NCBI GenBank assembly: GCA_002421685.1
Contig: DISB01000018.1
Span: 62,001-126,000, forward strand
DNA length: 64,000 bases
Source: Bacteroidetes bacterium UBA6221
GTDB taxonomy: Bacteria; Bacteroidota; Bacteroidia; Chitinophagales; Chitinophagaceae
Reading direction: 5' to 3'
The position numbers were made by a program, and so were the translations under genes. This document shows positions 1-9,297 of this stretch, piece by piece. The notes under the pieces are model-generated. The model was not told the origin of the DNA. It saw nothing but the letters and a program-made list of their open reading frames with translations, and made no database searches. How positions within the stretch are numbered: the stretch's first letter is position 1; every line of letters begins with the position of its first letter.

Positions 1-370
1 AGTTGCTCAGCACTACGCACAATATAGAAAATCCCAGTATGACTATCGAAAACGTGACCACCCAGTCTTTTATATCGCAGTAAGAAATTGCTGCCGCATT
101 ATTGTCTTCCCTGTTTATTCCCCAGCGTACCCAGCCATAGATGCTCATGATTAAGTAGTAGCCGTTCAGCAGCGCTTCTGCATACAAGCCCACAGAGGTC
201 ATGATATACAAATAAAGAGTGGTGCTGATAATGCCCGCAGGGTACAGCCATACACTGTTGCGACTGGCCAGCACCACACTGGCTATGCCAAAAAAAACCG
301 CGACGGCTTCTGTTATTGTTGTCTGCTGTAGCTGTTCGGTAAATTGCGTGGCAAGACTATGAATGGTCAT
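1..370 (-). CDS. pnuC: Nicotinamide riboside transporter PnuC (partial)
   Basis: Reading the minus strand from the ATG at 368-370 gives an uninterrupted frame of about 123 codons that runs off the left edge, so the C-terminus is missing. The visible part has several hydrophobic segments and the PnuC-like stretch WLYPAGIISTTLYLY followed by GLYAEALLNGYYLIMSIYGW and VRWG. PnuC proteins carry nicotinamide riboside across the inner membrane for NAD synthesis. The gene is divergent from the lipoprotein gene starting at 442, and the 71-bp gap presumably holds both promoters. Identification rests on the conserved membrane motif; substrate preference cannot be checked from half a protein. Confidence 0.8.
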   Translation of the reverse strand, partial: MTIHSLATQFTEQLQQTTITEAVAVFFGIASVVLASRNSVWLYPAGIISTTLYLYIMTSVGLYAEALLNGYYLIMSIYGWVRWGINREDNNAAAISYCDIKDWVVTFSIVILGFSILCVVLSN

Positions 371-441
371 AAACAACAAAAATAACCAGGCCCCGTTATA
401 ACACAATATATACGTAACTTTATTAAGTAACATTAAAGGTT

Positions 442-1797
442 ATGAGAACGCTTTATATTCTTCTTTTAGTTGCCATCGCCTCCTGCCAGCAGGCCAGCAG
501 CCAGATGACCACGAGGGTGGTGGCGAATAATCTTTTCATACCCTGGGAAATGGTTTATGCCCCCGACGACCATATCTGGTTCACACAAAAGAACGGTTAT
601 ATCTGCCGGGTGGAACCGGCAACCGGCGAGGTAGATACATTGTATTACGAGTCGAACACGGTAGTATCGGGCGAAGGCGGTATGCTGGGCATGGCCCTGC
701 ACCCCAATTTCCCCACCGACCCTTATGTGTACGTTGCTTACGATTATTCGCAGGGAGGATACAAAGAGCGTATAGTGCGTTATACATATAATGGTACGCA
801 GCTTAGCAGCCCAATGACGTTGCTGGATAATATAGCCGCCAATACTTATCATAATGGCTGCAGGCTGGTCATAGTAAACGGGCAACTATATATTACCACC
901 GGCGATGCCGGAACTACTGCGAATTCCCAAAACCTGTCATCCATAAATGGTAAAACCCTGCGCATCAACCTGGATGGTAGCATTCCTTCCGACAATCCCA
1001 TACCCGGCAGCCCTGTATGGGGCTGGGGCCACCGCAACGCGCAGGGGCTGGTATATGCCAACAGCAGGTTCTACAGTTCGGAGCACGGCCCCGGAAATGA
1101 CGATGAACTGAACATACTGCAAAAGGGCAGGAACTATGGCTGGCCCAATGTGGAAGGCTTTTGCGATAAGCCGGGTGAGACGACCTTTTGCAACGACTCT
1201 AACGTGGTGGAACCACTCAAAGCATGGACCCCAACACTGGCGGTAAGCGCGATAGCCTATTACAACCACCCTATGTTCCCTTCCTTGCAGAATTCTATAC
1301 TGATGACTACGCTGAAAGATGAAAAACTATATGAACTGGAACTGAACGGCAGTTACGATGCCATCACCAATAGCAATGTAATATCGCAGGTAAGCGGCGA
1401 CAGGCTGCGCGCTGTCTGCATCGACCCCGACGGAAGGATATACATATCTACCAGCAATTCACCGGCATCGGGCACAGGCGCTAAAATTGACAAGATCATC
1501 GAGATATACGACCCCACCTATTCTTCCATAGCGCAGCAATTGAAAAAAAACAAGGAAGTGGTTGCCGTGTATCCCAATCCTGCCCGGGATGAGATAAATA
1601 TTTACAACAACATACCCCGCAGCAAAGGCGGGTATAAATACGCCATCTTCAACCTGTCGGGGCAGGAGATAAGCGGCAACGACCTGCAATCGGGGCATAA
1701 CAAAGTATCGGTTGCATCCCTTCCGGCCGGCGCATACTTGCTAAAAGTTTTTAATGGCTTGGAGCAAGTGAGCAGTACACAGTTCCGTAAACTGTAA
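442..1797 (+). CDS. PQQ-type glucose/sorbosone dehydrogenase-like lipoprotein with T9SS sorting domain
   Basis: A 451-aa secreted protein. The N-terminus is a lipoprotein signal with the lipobox-like sequence IASC (Cys15). Residues about 25-355 look like the beta-propeller of the glucose/sorbosone dehydrogenase (GSDH) family: IPWEMVYAPDDHIWFTQKNG, GMLGMALHPNF, WGWGHRNAQGL and SSEHGPGNDDELN are typical family stretches. These enzymes oxidise sugars with PQQ in the periplasm or at the surface, though many Bacteroidota members have no tested substrate. Residues about 372-451 (VVAVYPNPARDEINI onward, ending LPAGAYLLKVF) form a type A C-terminal sorting domain read by the type IX secretion system, whose core genes lie 9 kb downstream. 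Having both a lipobox and a sorting domain is unusual. The gene stands alone, 65 bp before tRNA-Phe. Confidence 0.8.
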   Translation: MRTLYILLLVAIASCQQASSQMTTRVVANNLFIPWEMVYAPDDHIWFTQKNGYICRVEPATGEVDTLYYESNTVVSGEGGMLGMALHPNFPTDPYVYVAYDYSQGGYKERIVRYTYNGTQLSSPMTLLDNIAANTYHNGCRLVIVNGQLYITTGDAGTTANSQNLSSINGKTLRINLDGSIPSDNPIPGSPVWGWGHRNAQGLVYANSRFYSSEHGPGNDDELNILQKGRNYGWPNVEGFCDKPGETTFCNDSNVVEPLKAWTPTLAVSAIAYYNHPMFPSLQNSILMTTLKDEKLYELELNGSYDAITNSNVISQVSGDRLRAVCIDPDGRIYISTSNSPASGTGAKIDKIIEIYDPTYSSIAQQLKKNKEVVAVYPNPARDEINIYNNIPRSKGGYKYAIFNLSGQEISGNDLQSGHNKVSVASLPAGAYLLKVFNGLEQVSSTQFRKL

Positions 1798-1862
1798 CAG
1801 CCTGCTGCTATTTTTTGGTTATTTCAGGATTAATTCTATTTTTGCCATCCCAAATACGGGAC

Positions 1863-1935
1863 GGTGCGGTAGCTCAGTTGGTAGAGCAAAGGACTGAAAA
1901 TCCTTGTGTCGGGGGTTCAATTCCCTCCCGCACCA
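1863..1935 (+). tRNA. tRNA-Phe (GAA)
   Basis: A complete cloverleaf can be drawn. The acceptor stem is GGTGCGG (1863-1869) with CCGCACC (1928-1934); the D arm GCTC/GAGC starts at 1872; the anticodon stem AAGGA/TCCTT encloses loop CTGAAAA with anticodon GAA at 1896-1898; the T arm GGGGG/CCCTC carries TTCAATT. The discriminator is A1935 and CCA is not encoded. The 3' half is repeated at 10405-10454, so this gene served as the insertion site of the island that follows. Confidence 0.97.
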
Positions 1936-1942
1936 CACTAAA
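1893..1942 (+). repeat. Putative attL: 3' half of tRNA-Phe
   Basis: These 50 bases, from the last base of the 5' anticodon stem through 7 bases past the discriminator, recur at 10405-10454 in the same orientation with only three differences (1905 T/C, 1910 C/T, 1935 A/T). The longest identical run is 24 bases (1911-1934). This is the usual outcome of site-specific integration into a tRNA 3' end that leaves the tRNA intact. Confidence 0.85.
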
Positions 1943-2122
1943 TCAAGCAGTTATGATGAAAAATCGTAGCTGCTTTTTTTACGATAGATTTAGTCATCTT
2001 TTCCTTAAGAAATTTTTTCTTGTCTGTTCACTCTATTTCATGAAATTTTTGCAATCCTAATATTTGTTGGATGATGGAGTATATATGGTAGAATTCTACA
2101 AACAAGGTATACTTATTTATTT

Positions 2123-2142
2123 TTTGTATTCCGTAATTACAA
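2123..2142. promoter_or_regulatory. Candidate operator A before the lanC operon
   Basis: The sequence TTTGTATTCCGTAATTACAA matches the near-palindrome at 9699-9718 in 17 of 20 positions, including the shared 10-mer GTAATTACAA. It begins 60 bp before a TAnnTTTG-like box at 2183. It is proposed as a binding site of the island XRE protein (9292-9576). The site is seen in sequence; its function is inferred. Confidence 0.5.
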
Positions 2143-2182
2143 TTTTTAAAAATGTAAATGATTATCTCCATTTACATCTCCT

Positions 2183-2190
2183 GATATTTG
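2183..2190 (+). promoter_or_regulatory. Candidate -7 box (GATATTTG) for lanC operon
   Basis: GATATTTG differs from the Bacteroidota -7 consensus TAnnTTTG only at its first base and lies just ahead of the possible lanC starts. No clear -33 TTG element lies at the expected distance, which would fit a promoter needing an activator at the site 60 bp upstream. Confidence 0.35.
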
Positions 2191-2202
2191 ACATGCAATT
2201 CA

Positions 2203-3486
2203 ATGTCCCCCGATTGCATAAATCAACACTGTATGAAAATTAAAGCAGAAACAAAATGGGAAGCATATATTCCGAATGAAAAAAAGAGCGAATATAATGC
2301 GTACATACAATTAATCGATCAAGATATTCTCAAACATCTTGAGCAAAATAGATACTATAATAATGTTGGCATACAAGCAGGTACTGCCGGAGAAATCCTT
2401 TATCTTTTTTATTCAGCAATACATCAAAATGACGAGTCCCTATATAATGCAGCAACGAAGCAGCTTGAAGAATTGATATATAACATCAACCCAAAAACTC
2501 ATCGTTCATTTTGTTCTGGCGTGTCGGGGCTGGTTTGGCTTCTAATACATTTAGAGGAAACGGAAATACTCTTTAATACATGCCGTGTAATTGGCGCTGA
2601 TGTTATTGATAACATCTTCCTATATTCCATAGATGAAATAAAGAATAGCAGATATGATTATATGCACAACGGCCTCGGCAGTGCTTTAGCATTTGTAGCT
2701 GGATACCGCATAGGTTTAAATTATAAAGATCAGTTAGAGGCGATTGTAAACGAATTATATAAAAGTGCCCTTAGAAAAGGAGATACCATTTTCTGGCAGT
2801 ATTTATTGCCAGAAAAGCCTGAGACTAAAATGGTTTCTCAGGGGTTATCTCATGGCCTACCCTCTATTGTTGCAATACTTAGCAAAATTTATGAAGCTGG
2901 AATAGCTCAAGAAAAATGTAAGGAAATGATTCAGGGGATGATAAATTTTATGCTTTCTTCCCGAAATCCACCAGATGTATATAGTCTATACCCTGCATCT
3001 GTTAAGTTACACTCTCCCCATTCTTCTGCTAGTGGTAGCAGGATAGGCTGGTGCTATGGAGACTTAAACATCGCTACAGCTCTGTATTATGCGAACAAGG
3101 TATCAACCATAGATAATTATGAGCATATAACAAAGGAAATTCTGTATCATTCTATATCAAGAAACGGGCAAAGTAATGCTGCAATAATCGATGGAAGCTT
3201 CTGTCATGGAACAAGCGGTACAGCTCATTATTATAACAGATTGTCAAAGGCCTTCTGTTTACCGGAGGCTAAAGAATCTGCAGCTTTGTTAATGGGGCAA
3301 ACGTTTGAAAAAATAAGATACACTGAAGAGTCAGGGTTCCAAGTGTTAAACAGGGAAGAATGGGAAGTCAAATGGACAAACCATAAAAACATTATTAGTG
3401 GTGCTGCTGGTATAGGACTTACATTTTTAGCGGCTATTTCGAATTCGTCTCCAGATTGGGATGAAATCTTTTTAATAAATCTATAA
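2203..3486 (+). CDS. lanC: Lanthionine synthetase C family cyclase (LanC)
   Basis: A 427-aa protein with the repeated alpha-toroid motifs of LanC: GTAGE, SGVSGLVW, NGLGSALAF, SHGLPSIV, WCYGDLNIA, FCHGTSG and SGAAGIGL. The expected zinc ligands are present: Cys284 of WCYG and Cys334-His335 of CHG. LanC enzymes add Cys thiols to dehydroalanine/dehydrobutyrine to close (methyl)lanthionine rings in the cytoplasm. It is the first gene of an apparent operon with lanB 11 bp downstream. The start is uncertain: the frame opens with TTG at 2188, and ATGs at 2203 and 2233 are both possible; there is no clear ribosome-binding site. All catalytic motifs lie well inside, so the choice does not affect the assignment. 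Confidence 0.92.
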   Translation: MSPDCINQHCMKIKAETKWEAYIPNEKKSEYNAYIQLIDQDILKHLEQNRYYNNVGIQAGTAGEILYLFYSAIHQNDESLYNAATKQLEELIYNINPKTHRSFCSGVSGLVWLLIHLEETEILFNTCRVIGADVIDNIFLYSIDEIKNSRYDYMHNGLGSALAFVAGYRIGLNYKDQLEAIVNELYKSALRKGDTIFWQYLLPEKPETKMVSQGLSHGLPSIVAILSKIYEAGIAQEKCKEMIQGMINFMLSSRNPPDVYSLYPASVKLHSPHSSASGSRIGWCYGDLNIATALYYANKVSTIDNYEHITKEILYHSISRNGQSNAAIIDGSFCHGTSGTAHYYNRLSKAFCLPEAKESAALLMGQTFEKIRYTEESGFQVLNREEWEVKWTNHKNIISGAAGIGLTFLAAISNSSPDWDEIFLINL

Positions 3487-3497
3487 AACACATAACT

Positions 3498-6400
3498 ATG
3501 ATTAAACTACATGATAATAAATATCTTATCAGAACACCGTTACTCCCTCTCCATTTTGCAGAAATATGCTTTGAATGCGTGGATAATGTTGTGTTCAATA
3601 ATGATGATTTTTTATATGGCCTGTATCATTCATCCCCAGATTTGTATAACGAATATCAGAAAGCAAAACAAAATATCACCGATGAAAAGTTACTGCACAG
3701 TTTGCAAAAATATTATGTACGAGCCTGTAGCAGAAGTACTCCCTATGCTAATTTTGCAGGATCATCACTTGGCGAATTTGGCAAAAATACTTCGATTCAA
3801 TTAAAAGACACAGCAGACCATAATCCAACTATACGGTTGGATATGGGTATGATGTTTGCAATAATCGAAATGCTTGAAAAGGACGATAACGTCATAAATC
3901 AACTTAAATACAGGTCTAATAATTCGTTATACAAATTCAATGAAAAATACAGGTATGTACGTCATGAAACAGACGAAAAGCGAACATACTATCTTACTGA
4001 AGCGGAAGCAACACCATACCTAGACGATGTGCTTGAATTATGCAAAAATGGTAATACTATAGAAACACTATGCGCTTCACTTATAAAATATGGTGTTACA
4101 AATCACGAAGCTATTGAATACGTTAAGCAATTAATCAAGAGTCATATACTCATTAGCGAGCTTGATCCATATTTATCAGGGACAGATAATCTTGAAATGA
4201 TAATCAATATTATTTCGAAGATGGACAATACGGATAAATATGTAATTCTGTTAACTAATATTCGTAAAATAATCAGAGATAGGCATACTCACGTTCATGA
4301 ATTTCAAGAACTTAGGAAAAATATAGAGTCAGCTGGACTATCCTCAGAAATAAAAACACCCTTTCAATGTGATATATATAAAACCACGACTTCAAATACA
4401 ATTTCGCAAAAAGCTATAGAAAATTTACTAGAAAAGATTAACGAACTCTTATACTTGGTCCCATTATCTATATCTACCAATAATAATATTGACAATTTTA
4501 AGAGAAATTTTCGTGCCGCTTATGAACAACAAATCATTCCTCTCGCCGAAGTATTAGATGTAGAAAATGGGATTGGATATGGTAATAGCTCGCCCGCTCT
4601 AAGTCCCCTATTAAATGGAATAGATTTCGACGACAATAATAAATCAGATAAACAAACTGATACCCAGTTTAATGCATTATTACAGAAAAGAATGGCGGTA
4701 CAATCAACTATAAATTATAATCCAATTCACTTAAAAAAAAATGATTTTGACTTCTCACAATATAATCAAAACAAGGCGCAAATTAATCTTTCCGCCAGGC
4801 AGAATATGTTTATTATGGGAAGTCTTCTGGCAAATTCAGCAGAGGGGGTTGACAAGAATGAGTACCAGTTCCTATTTAAATTACTATCAGGTGTATCATT
4901 CGGAAATCTTTTAACACGATTTTTTCACATTGACAACAATTTGGAAACCTGGATAAAGGATCTCGCAGAAAATGAAGCGGCACAGTTAGATGACAATGTA
5001 GTGTATGCTGAAATAATTCACTTACCACAAGAAAGACTGGCAAATATTTCAATCAGACCTATAATGCGGAGTTATGAAATAACATACTTAGGTAGGTCGG
5101 GAATGCCTCTGGAAAATCAGATACCAATATCAGATTTGCTTGTTACGGTAGAAAATAATCTAATAATATTATATAGCAAAAAATTGCGAAAGCGGGTAAT
5201 ACCGAGGTTAACCAATGCGCATAATTACAGAAATAATAGTTTGCCGGTATATCATTTTCTATGTGATCTTCAAAATCAACAAAGCTTTTCCGGAATAAGC
5301 TGGGAAAACTTATACAAGCATTCCGGATCGTTTTCACCAAGAATAAGCTATGAAAATATAATCTTAAAACGTGCTATCTGGACAATTACAAGTGCCGATG
5401 TAAAGGAAGCGTTGGAAGGTAATACTGATACTCTTGATTTATTTAAACAGATACAAGTCTTGCGTAAAATCCCCAACAAGGTCGTCATACTACAGGGGGA
5501 CAATGAACTTCTGATATTTCTAAACAAATTAGACTCGATAAAGATTCTCCTGAATTACGTGAAAAAATATAAAAGTGTGCAAATTGCCGAATTTTTATTT
5601 GAGGATAACTGCTTTATAAAGGACTCAGTCGGAAAATATTCTCACGAAATATTATTCCCGGTTAAAATTGACAGCACCAACAAATTATCACTAAAAAAAC
5701 ATTTGAGTCAAGATTATGAAGCTATAAAAAGAATGTATCTGCCAGGAGATAATTGGCTGTATTACAAGTTCTACTGCAATGAAAATACTGGCGAATCCCT
5801 GTTGTCAGATAAATTATACTTCATATGTGATTCATTAGAAAAGGAGGGCGTCATTGAACGATACTTTTTCGTTCGCTATGCCGATCCTCAATATCATATC
5901 CGGTTACGCTTACGCCTAAGAGACAATAACTCAATACTGATAATATCCAATAGAATAAATACAGAGCTTAGTCACTTTTTAAAGAATAGAACAATAAAGA
6001 ATTTACAGATAGATACATATATAAGAGAGCTCGAACGGTATACGCATCTTATTGATGCCTGTGAGGATATTTTTTGTCATGATAGTAAAGCAGTGCTCAG
6101 AATCTTAAGAAAAATTAGTGAGGATGCTGATGATAGTTCAAGGTGGAAATTGGCATTGCTAGGTGTAGATGCTCTATTGAACGATTTCCAACTTAACATT
6201 AATGAAAAGAAAGAGTACATATCTGTCTATCACAAAGGCTATTTTAATGAGTTTGGAGCTTCAAGTGGTTTGGAACATCAGTTAAACGATAAGTACAGGG
6301 CACTAAAAAACGATATCTTTTCAATATTCAAACAAAACAATGACGAATTAACAACATACGTTGAATTTTTCAATACTCGGTCTAATGATATAAAGCCATT

Positions 6401-6599
6401 AATAGACACTATGTCTTTTAAAAGCATTGATAGAAAAAGTTTAATAGCGCACTTGCTTCATATGTTTTTAAACCGGCTTTTCATAACAGACAACAGGAAA
6501 CAAGAGTTGGTCACATACCATCTACTTTCAAAATATTATACAGCAATTATTGCAATTAATAAAAAGAGCATGTCTAATGATAAGAGCATGTCCTTATGA
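3498..6599 (+). CDS. lanB: Class I lanthipeptide dehydratase (full-length LanB)
   Basis: A 1033-aa protein of normal full LanB length. The N-terminal glutamylation region carries the signature VRACSRSTPYANFAGSSLG at about residues 74-92, matching the family pattern SRPTPFGLFAG. The C-terminal elimination domain starts near residue 745 with NWLYYKFYCN and continues to YFFVRYADPQYHIRLRLRL. LanB uses Glu-tRNA to glutamylate Ser/Thr of a precursor, then eliminates glutamate to give dehydroamino acids. In the pinensin pathway of a related bacterium the two LanB domains are on separate proteins; here they are fused. The stop overlaps the start of the exporter gene by 4 bases (ATGA), implying coupled translation. 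The probable substrate is the peptide at 9857-10165. Confidence 0.92.
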   Translation: MIKLHDNKYLIRTPLLPLHFAEICFECVDNVVFNNDDFLYGLYHSSPDLYNEYQKAKQNITDEKLLHSLQKYYVRACSRSTPYANFAGSSLGEFGKNTSIQLKDTADHNPTIRLDMGMMFAIIEMLEKDDNVINQLKYRSNNSLYKFNEKYRYVRHETDEKRTYYLTEAEATPYLDDVLELCKNGNTIETLCASLIKYGVTNHEAIEYVKQLIKSHILISELDPYLSGTDNLEMIINIISKMDNTDKYVILLTNIRKIIRDRHTHVHEFQELRKNIESAGLSSEIKTPFQCDIYKTTTSNTISQKAIENLLEKINELLYLVPLSISTNNNIDNFKRNFRAAYEQQIIPLAEVLDVENGIGYGNSSPALSPLLNGIDFDDNNKSDKQTDTQFNALLQKRMAVQSTINYNPIHLKKNDFDFSQYNQNKAQINLSARQNMFIMGSLLANSAEGVDKNEYQFLFKLLSGVSFGNLLTRFFHIDNNLETWIKDLAENEAAQLDDNVVYAEIIHLPQERLANISIRPIMRSYEITYLGRSGMPLENQIPISDLLVTVENNLIILYSKKLRKRVIPRLTNAHNYRNNSLPVYHFLCDLQNQQSFSGISWENLYKHSGSFSPRISYENIILKRAIWTITSADVKEALEGNTDTLDLFKQIQVLRKIPNKVVILQGDNELLIFLNKLDSIKILLNYVKKYKSVQIAEFLFEDNCFIKDSVGKYSHEILFPVKIDSTNKLSLKKHLSQDYEAIKRMYLPGDNWLYYKFYCNENTGESLLSDKLYFICDSLEKEGVIERYFFVRYADPQYHIRLRLRLRDNNSILIISNRINTELSHFLKNRTIKNLQIDTYIRELERYTHLIDACEDIFCHDSKAVLRILRKISEDADDSSRWKLALLGVDALLNDFQLNINEKKEYISVYHKGYFNEFGASSGLEHQLNDKYRALKNDIFSIFKQNNDELTTYVEFFNTRSNDIKPLIDTMSFKSIDRKSLIAHLLHMFLNRLFITDNRKQELVTYHLLSKYYTAIIAINKKSMSNDKSMSL

Positions 6600-8785
6600 G
6601 GTTCAGGTTTTATAAACAGTACGATATAATGGATTGTGGGCCTACATGCTTGCGGATGGTAGCAAGATACCATGGAGTAAAATTACCTATGAATATCTTA
6701 CGTAATAAGGCCAATACAACCCGCGAAGGCGCTAGTCTTAGATCATTAAGCAATGCCGCTAACGAAATAGGTTTTGATTGTATTACTGCAGAAATTAGCT
6801 TTGAACAATTAAATCATGATATTCCATTACCATGCATTTTGCACTGGAACAATAAACACTACATAGTAGTTCCTCCACAAAATTATGAAGACAAAAAAGA
6901 TAAAACCATTAAAATCGCTGATCCTGGAACTGGCATCATAAAAATACCAAAATCACTATTTATAAAGTTGTGGATGGGTACTGGGGAAAAAGGTGTTGTA
7001 ATGATTTTGTCAAAAAAAAATGGCTTTACCCCGCCGGACATCGCTAAAAGGAGTGGGCTTGGTATGGTGCTTTTCTTTGCAAAATATTTGTCAGTATATA
7101 AGAACTATATTGTCCAAATACTGCTTGCGTTATTATTGTCAAGTATTTTCTCGCTGGCGTTCCCTGTTTTAACACAAAACCTGGTAGACTATGGGATTAA
7201 TAATAAAGACCTTTCTTTCGTAACTCTTATTTTAGCTTCTCAACTTATCATATTTGCTATTTCTACAGTTGTAGAAATTATTAAAGGCTGGTTAATGCTT
7301 CATATGAATACCAGAGTAAATATGGCTATGATATACGATTTCTTATCGAAATTATTGAAACTTCCAATTAGCTTTTTTGACATAAAAATGATTGGAGATA
7401 TACATCAAAGAATAGCTGACCATAGACGGGTACAAACCTATGTAACAAATAGCATTTTTTACACGCTATTTTCATTTTTTAATATGGTTATGTTTGCTGT
7501 ACTTCTTGGTATTTATAGTATAAAAGTACTCGGTGTATTCTTAATTTTTAGTTTGCTGTCTACGTTTTGGATTTTTTTATTCTTACGAAAAAGAAAAGAA
7601 CTTGATTACGTACGATTTCGCAACATGGGTAGTAATCAAAATGTGTTGTATGAGCTAATTAGTAGTATACAGGAAATAAAATTAAATAATTGTGAAGCCT
7701 CCAAAATGCGGCTATGGCAAAGAGAGCAGGCACGGCTTTACGATACGAGTATAAAATCTTATACCTTAGATCAATACCAGGGAATCGGTAATATATTTTT
7801 TCAACAACTAAAGAACATTATCATTTCGTTTATTTCTGCCAGGGAAGTAATTCAGGGCAATATGACGTTGGGGATGATGATGAGCATTGGTTACATAGCT
7901 GGGCAACTTAATAGTCCTATAGGACACCTTCTATCCCTGGTGCAAACTACACAAGACGCTAAAATAAGCCTGGATAGAATTAGCGAAATTCACGAAGAAG
8001 AAGAAGAAGAAAATAATTCTACAGAAGCAAATGTAGAAATACCTACGGGTGACATATGTTTTCATAATGTATACTTTAAGTATAAGCACTCCGAATCTGG
8101 GTTTGCTTTAGAAAATCTAAATATATGCATCCCTTCAGGAAAAATAACCGCGATAGTAGGACAAAGCGGTAGTGGCAAAACTACCTTAATGAAACTATTG
8201 TTGAAATTTTATCCAACTTCTGAGGGAACAATATATGTTGGAGACAAAGATCTTAGCGCTATAGGGTCAAATAGTTGGAGACATATTTGTGGTAGCGTAA
8301 TGCAAGACGGTTACATATTTTCGGACACGATTATTAATAATATATGTTTAGATGATGACGATATAGATATGGACAAAATCGAGGAAGCTTGCAAAATTGC
8401 GAACATACATAATTACATCATGGAACTACCTGCGAAATATGAAACGCAAATTGGTAAAGCAGGCTTAGGTTTAAGTACAGGTCAGAAGCAGCGGCTGCTT
8501 ATCGCCAGGTCAGTATATCGTGACCCTCACTTCATCTTCTATGATGAGGCTACCAGTGCTTTGGATGCACATAACGAAAGAACCATTGTTGATAATCTTA
8601 ATCACTTCTTTGCAGGCAAAACGGTTGTTATAATTGCACATAGACTAAGCACAGTAATTAATGCCGATCAAATTGTGATGTTGGAAAAAGGACGTATCGT
8701 CGAAGTAGGAACTCATAAAGAATTAATTGACGCAGGAAGATATTACTATCGATTAGTAAAAAACCAACTCGAATTAACAGTATAG
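6596..8785 (+). CDS. lanT: C39 peptidase-containing ABC exporter (LanT type)
   Basis: A 729-aa bifunctional exporter. Residues 1-135 are a peptidase C39 domain with catalytic Cys14 in MDCGPTCLRM, the His of LHWNNKHYIV, and the Asp of IADPGTG. A six-helix ABC membrane domain spans about residues 165-440. The nucleotide-binding domain has Walker A GQSGSGKTT (near 521), signature LSTGQKQR (near 626), Walker B FIFYDEATSALD and the H-loop IIAHRLS. Such proteins cut the leader after a Gly-Gly motif and export the core. The precursor in this island has exactly such a motif (KGG, residues 29-31). It overlaps lanB by 4 bases. Confidence 0.95.
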   Translation: MRFRFYKQYDIMDCGPTCLRMVARYHGVKLPMNILRNKANTTREGASLRSLSNAANEIGFDCITAEISFEQLNHDIPLPCILHWNNKHYIVVPPQNYEDKKDKTIKIADPGTGIIKIPKSLFIKLWMGTGEKGVVMILSKKNGFTPPDIAKRSGLGMVLFFAKYLSVYKNYIVQILLALLLSSIFSLAFPVLTQNLVDYGINNKDLSFVTLILASQLIIFAISTVVEIIKGWLMLHMNTRVNMAMIYDFLSKLLKLPISFFDIKMIGDIHQRIADHRRVQTYVTNSIFYTLFSFFNMVMFAVLLGIYSIKVLGVFLIFSLLSTFWIFLFLRKRKELDYVRFRNMGSNQNVLYELISSIQEIKLNNCEASKMRLWQREQARLYDTSIKSYTLDQYQGIGNIFFQQLKNIIISFISAREVIQGNMTLGMMMSIGYIAGQLNSPIGHLLSLVQTTQDAKISLDRISEIHEEEEEENNSTEANVEIPTGDICFHNVYFKYKHSESGFALENLNICIPSGKITAIVGQSGSGKTTLMKLLLKFYPTSEGTIYVGDKDLSAIGSNSWRHICGSVMQDGYIFSDTIINNICLDDDDIDMDKIEEACKIANIHNYIMELPAKYETQIGKAGLGLSTGQKQRLLIARSVYRDPHFIFYDEATSALDAHNERTIVDNLNHFFAGKTVVIIAHRLSTVINADQIVMLEKGRIVEVGTHKELIDAGRYYYRLVKNQLELTV

Positions 8786-8802
8786 CCATCCCCGGTTTGA
8801 AT

Positions 8803-9297
8803 ATGAACTATACACAATTTAAAGAAGATCAGTTAAATGGAATATTTGAGAAAAAACCTCATTGGCTAATTCGTTATGGTATCAGCGTACTATTTTCAAT
8901 CGTAGTAATTTTTCTGCTTTGCAGCATTTTCATAACTTATCCTGAGTGTAAAAACAACGACTGCATCCTAAAGATTAAAAACAAAAAAACTTCGGTTTAT
9001 ACTGTCTGCTTTAAAAGTACAAGCCATTGTACAATAACAAAAGGTAAAATAATTCAACTGGCCTTAAAAGACATACATGGTAAAGGCATATCAAAAGCAA
9101 CAGCAATACCTTTATCTACTAAATCTGTTCAGTCTGGCGAATATGTAGAAATGCATATGACCGTCGACATGGCAACGCAATTTCAAGACAGCTCTGATAT
9201 TCGGGCAGTTGTACACTTGCCCGTTAAAAATTCCAGCTTATTTTATCGTCTTTTTAAAGAAAAAATAGATATTGTTCCTCAACCTTCAGCATCATAA
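8803..9297 (+). CDS. Short membrane-fusion-like protein of the lanthipeptide cluster
   Basis: A 164-aa protein starting at the ATG 17 bp after lanT; a TTG two codons earlier is possible. The N-terminal pattern GIFEKKPHWLIRYGISVLF, one transmembrane helix (about residues 22-45) and then ITYPE resemble the anchor of HlyD-type fusion proteins that partner C39 exporters in Bacteroidota RiPP clusters. The rest is short and beta-rich (SGEYVEMHMTVDMA), like the end of an adaptor barrel. The long coiled-coil hairpin and lipoyl half-motifs of a normal fusion protein (usually 350-450 aa) are missing. It may be a reduced adaptor, a deletion derivative, or an unrelated small anchored protein. The frame is intact and the stop overlaps the 3' end of the convergent XRE gene by 6 bases. 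Confidence 0.6.
   Translation: MNYTQFKEDQLNGIFEKKPHWLIRYGISVLFSIVVIFLLCSIFITYPECKNNDCILKIKNKKTSVYTVCFKSTSHCTITKGKIIQLALKDIHGKGISKATAIPLSTKSVQSGEYVEMHMTVDMATQFQDSSDIRAVVHLPVKNSSLFYRLFKEKIDIVPQPSAS

Noticed and set aside
1815..2060. An open frame spanning tRNA-Phe
   Set aside because: It only exists by reading through the tRNA and adjoining AT-rich sequence.
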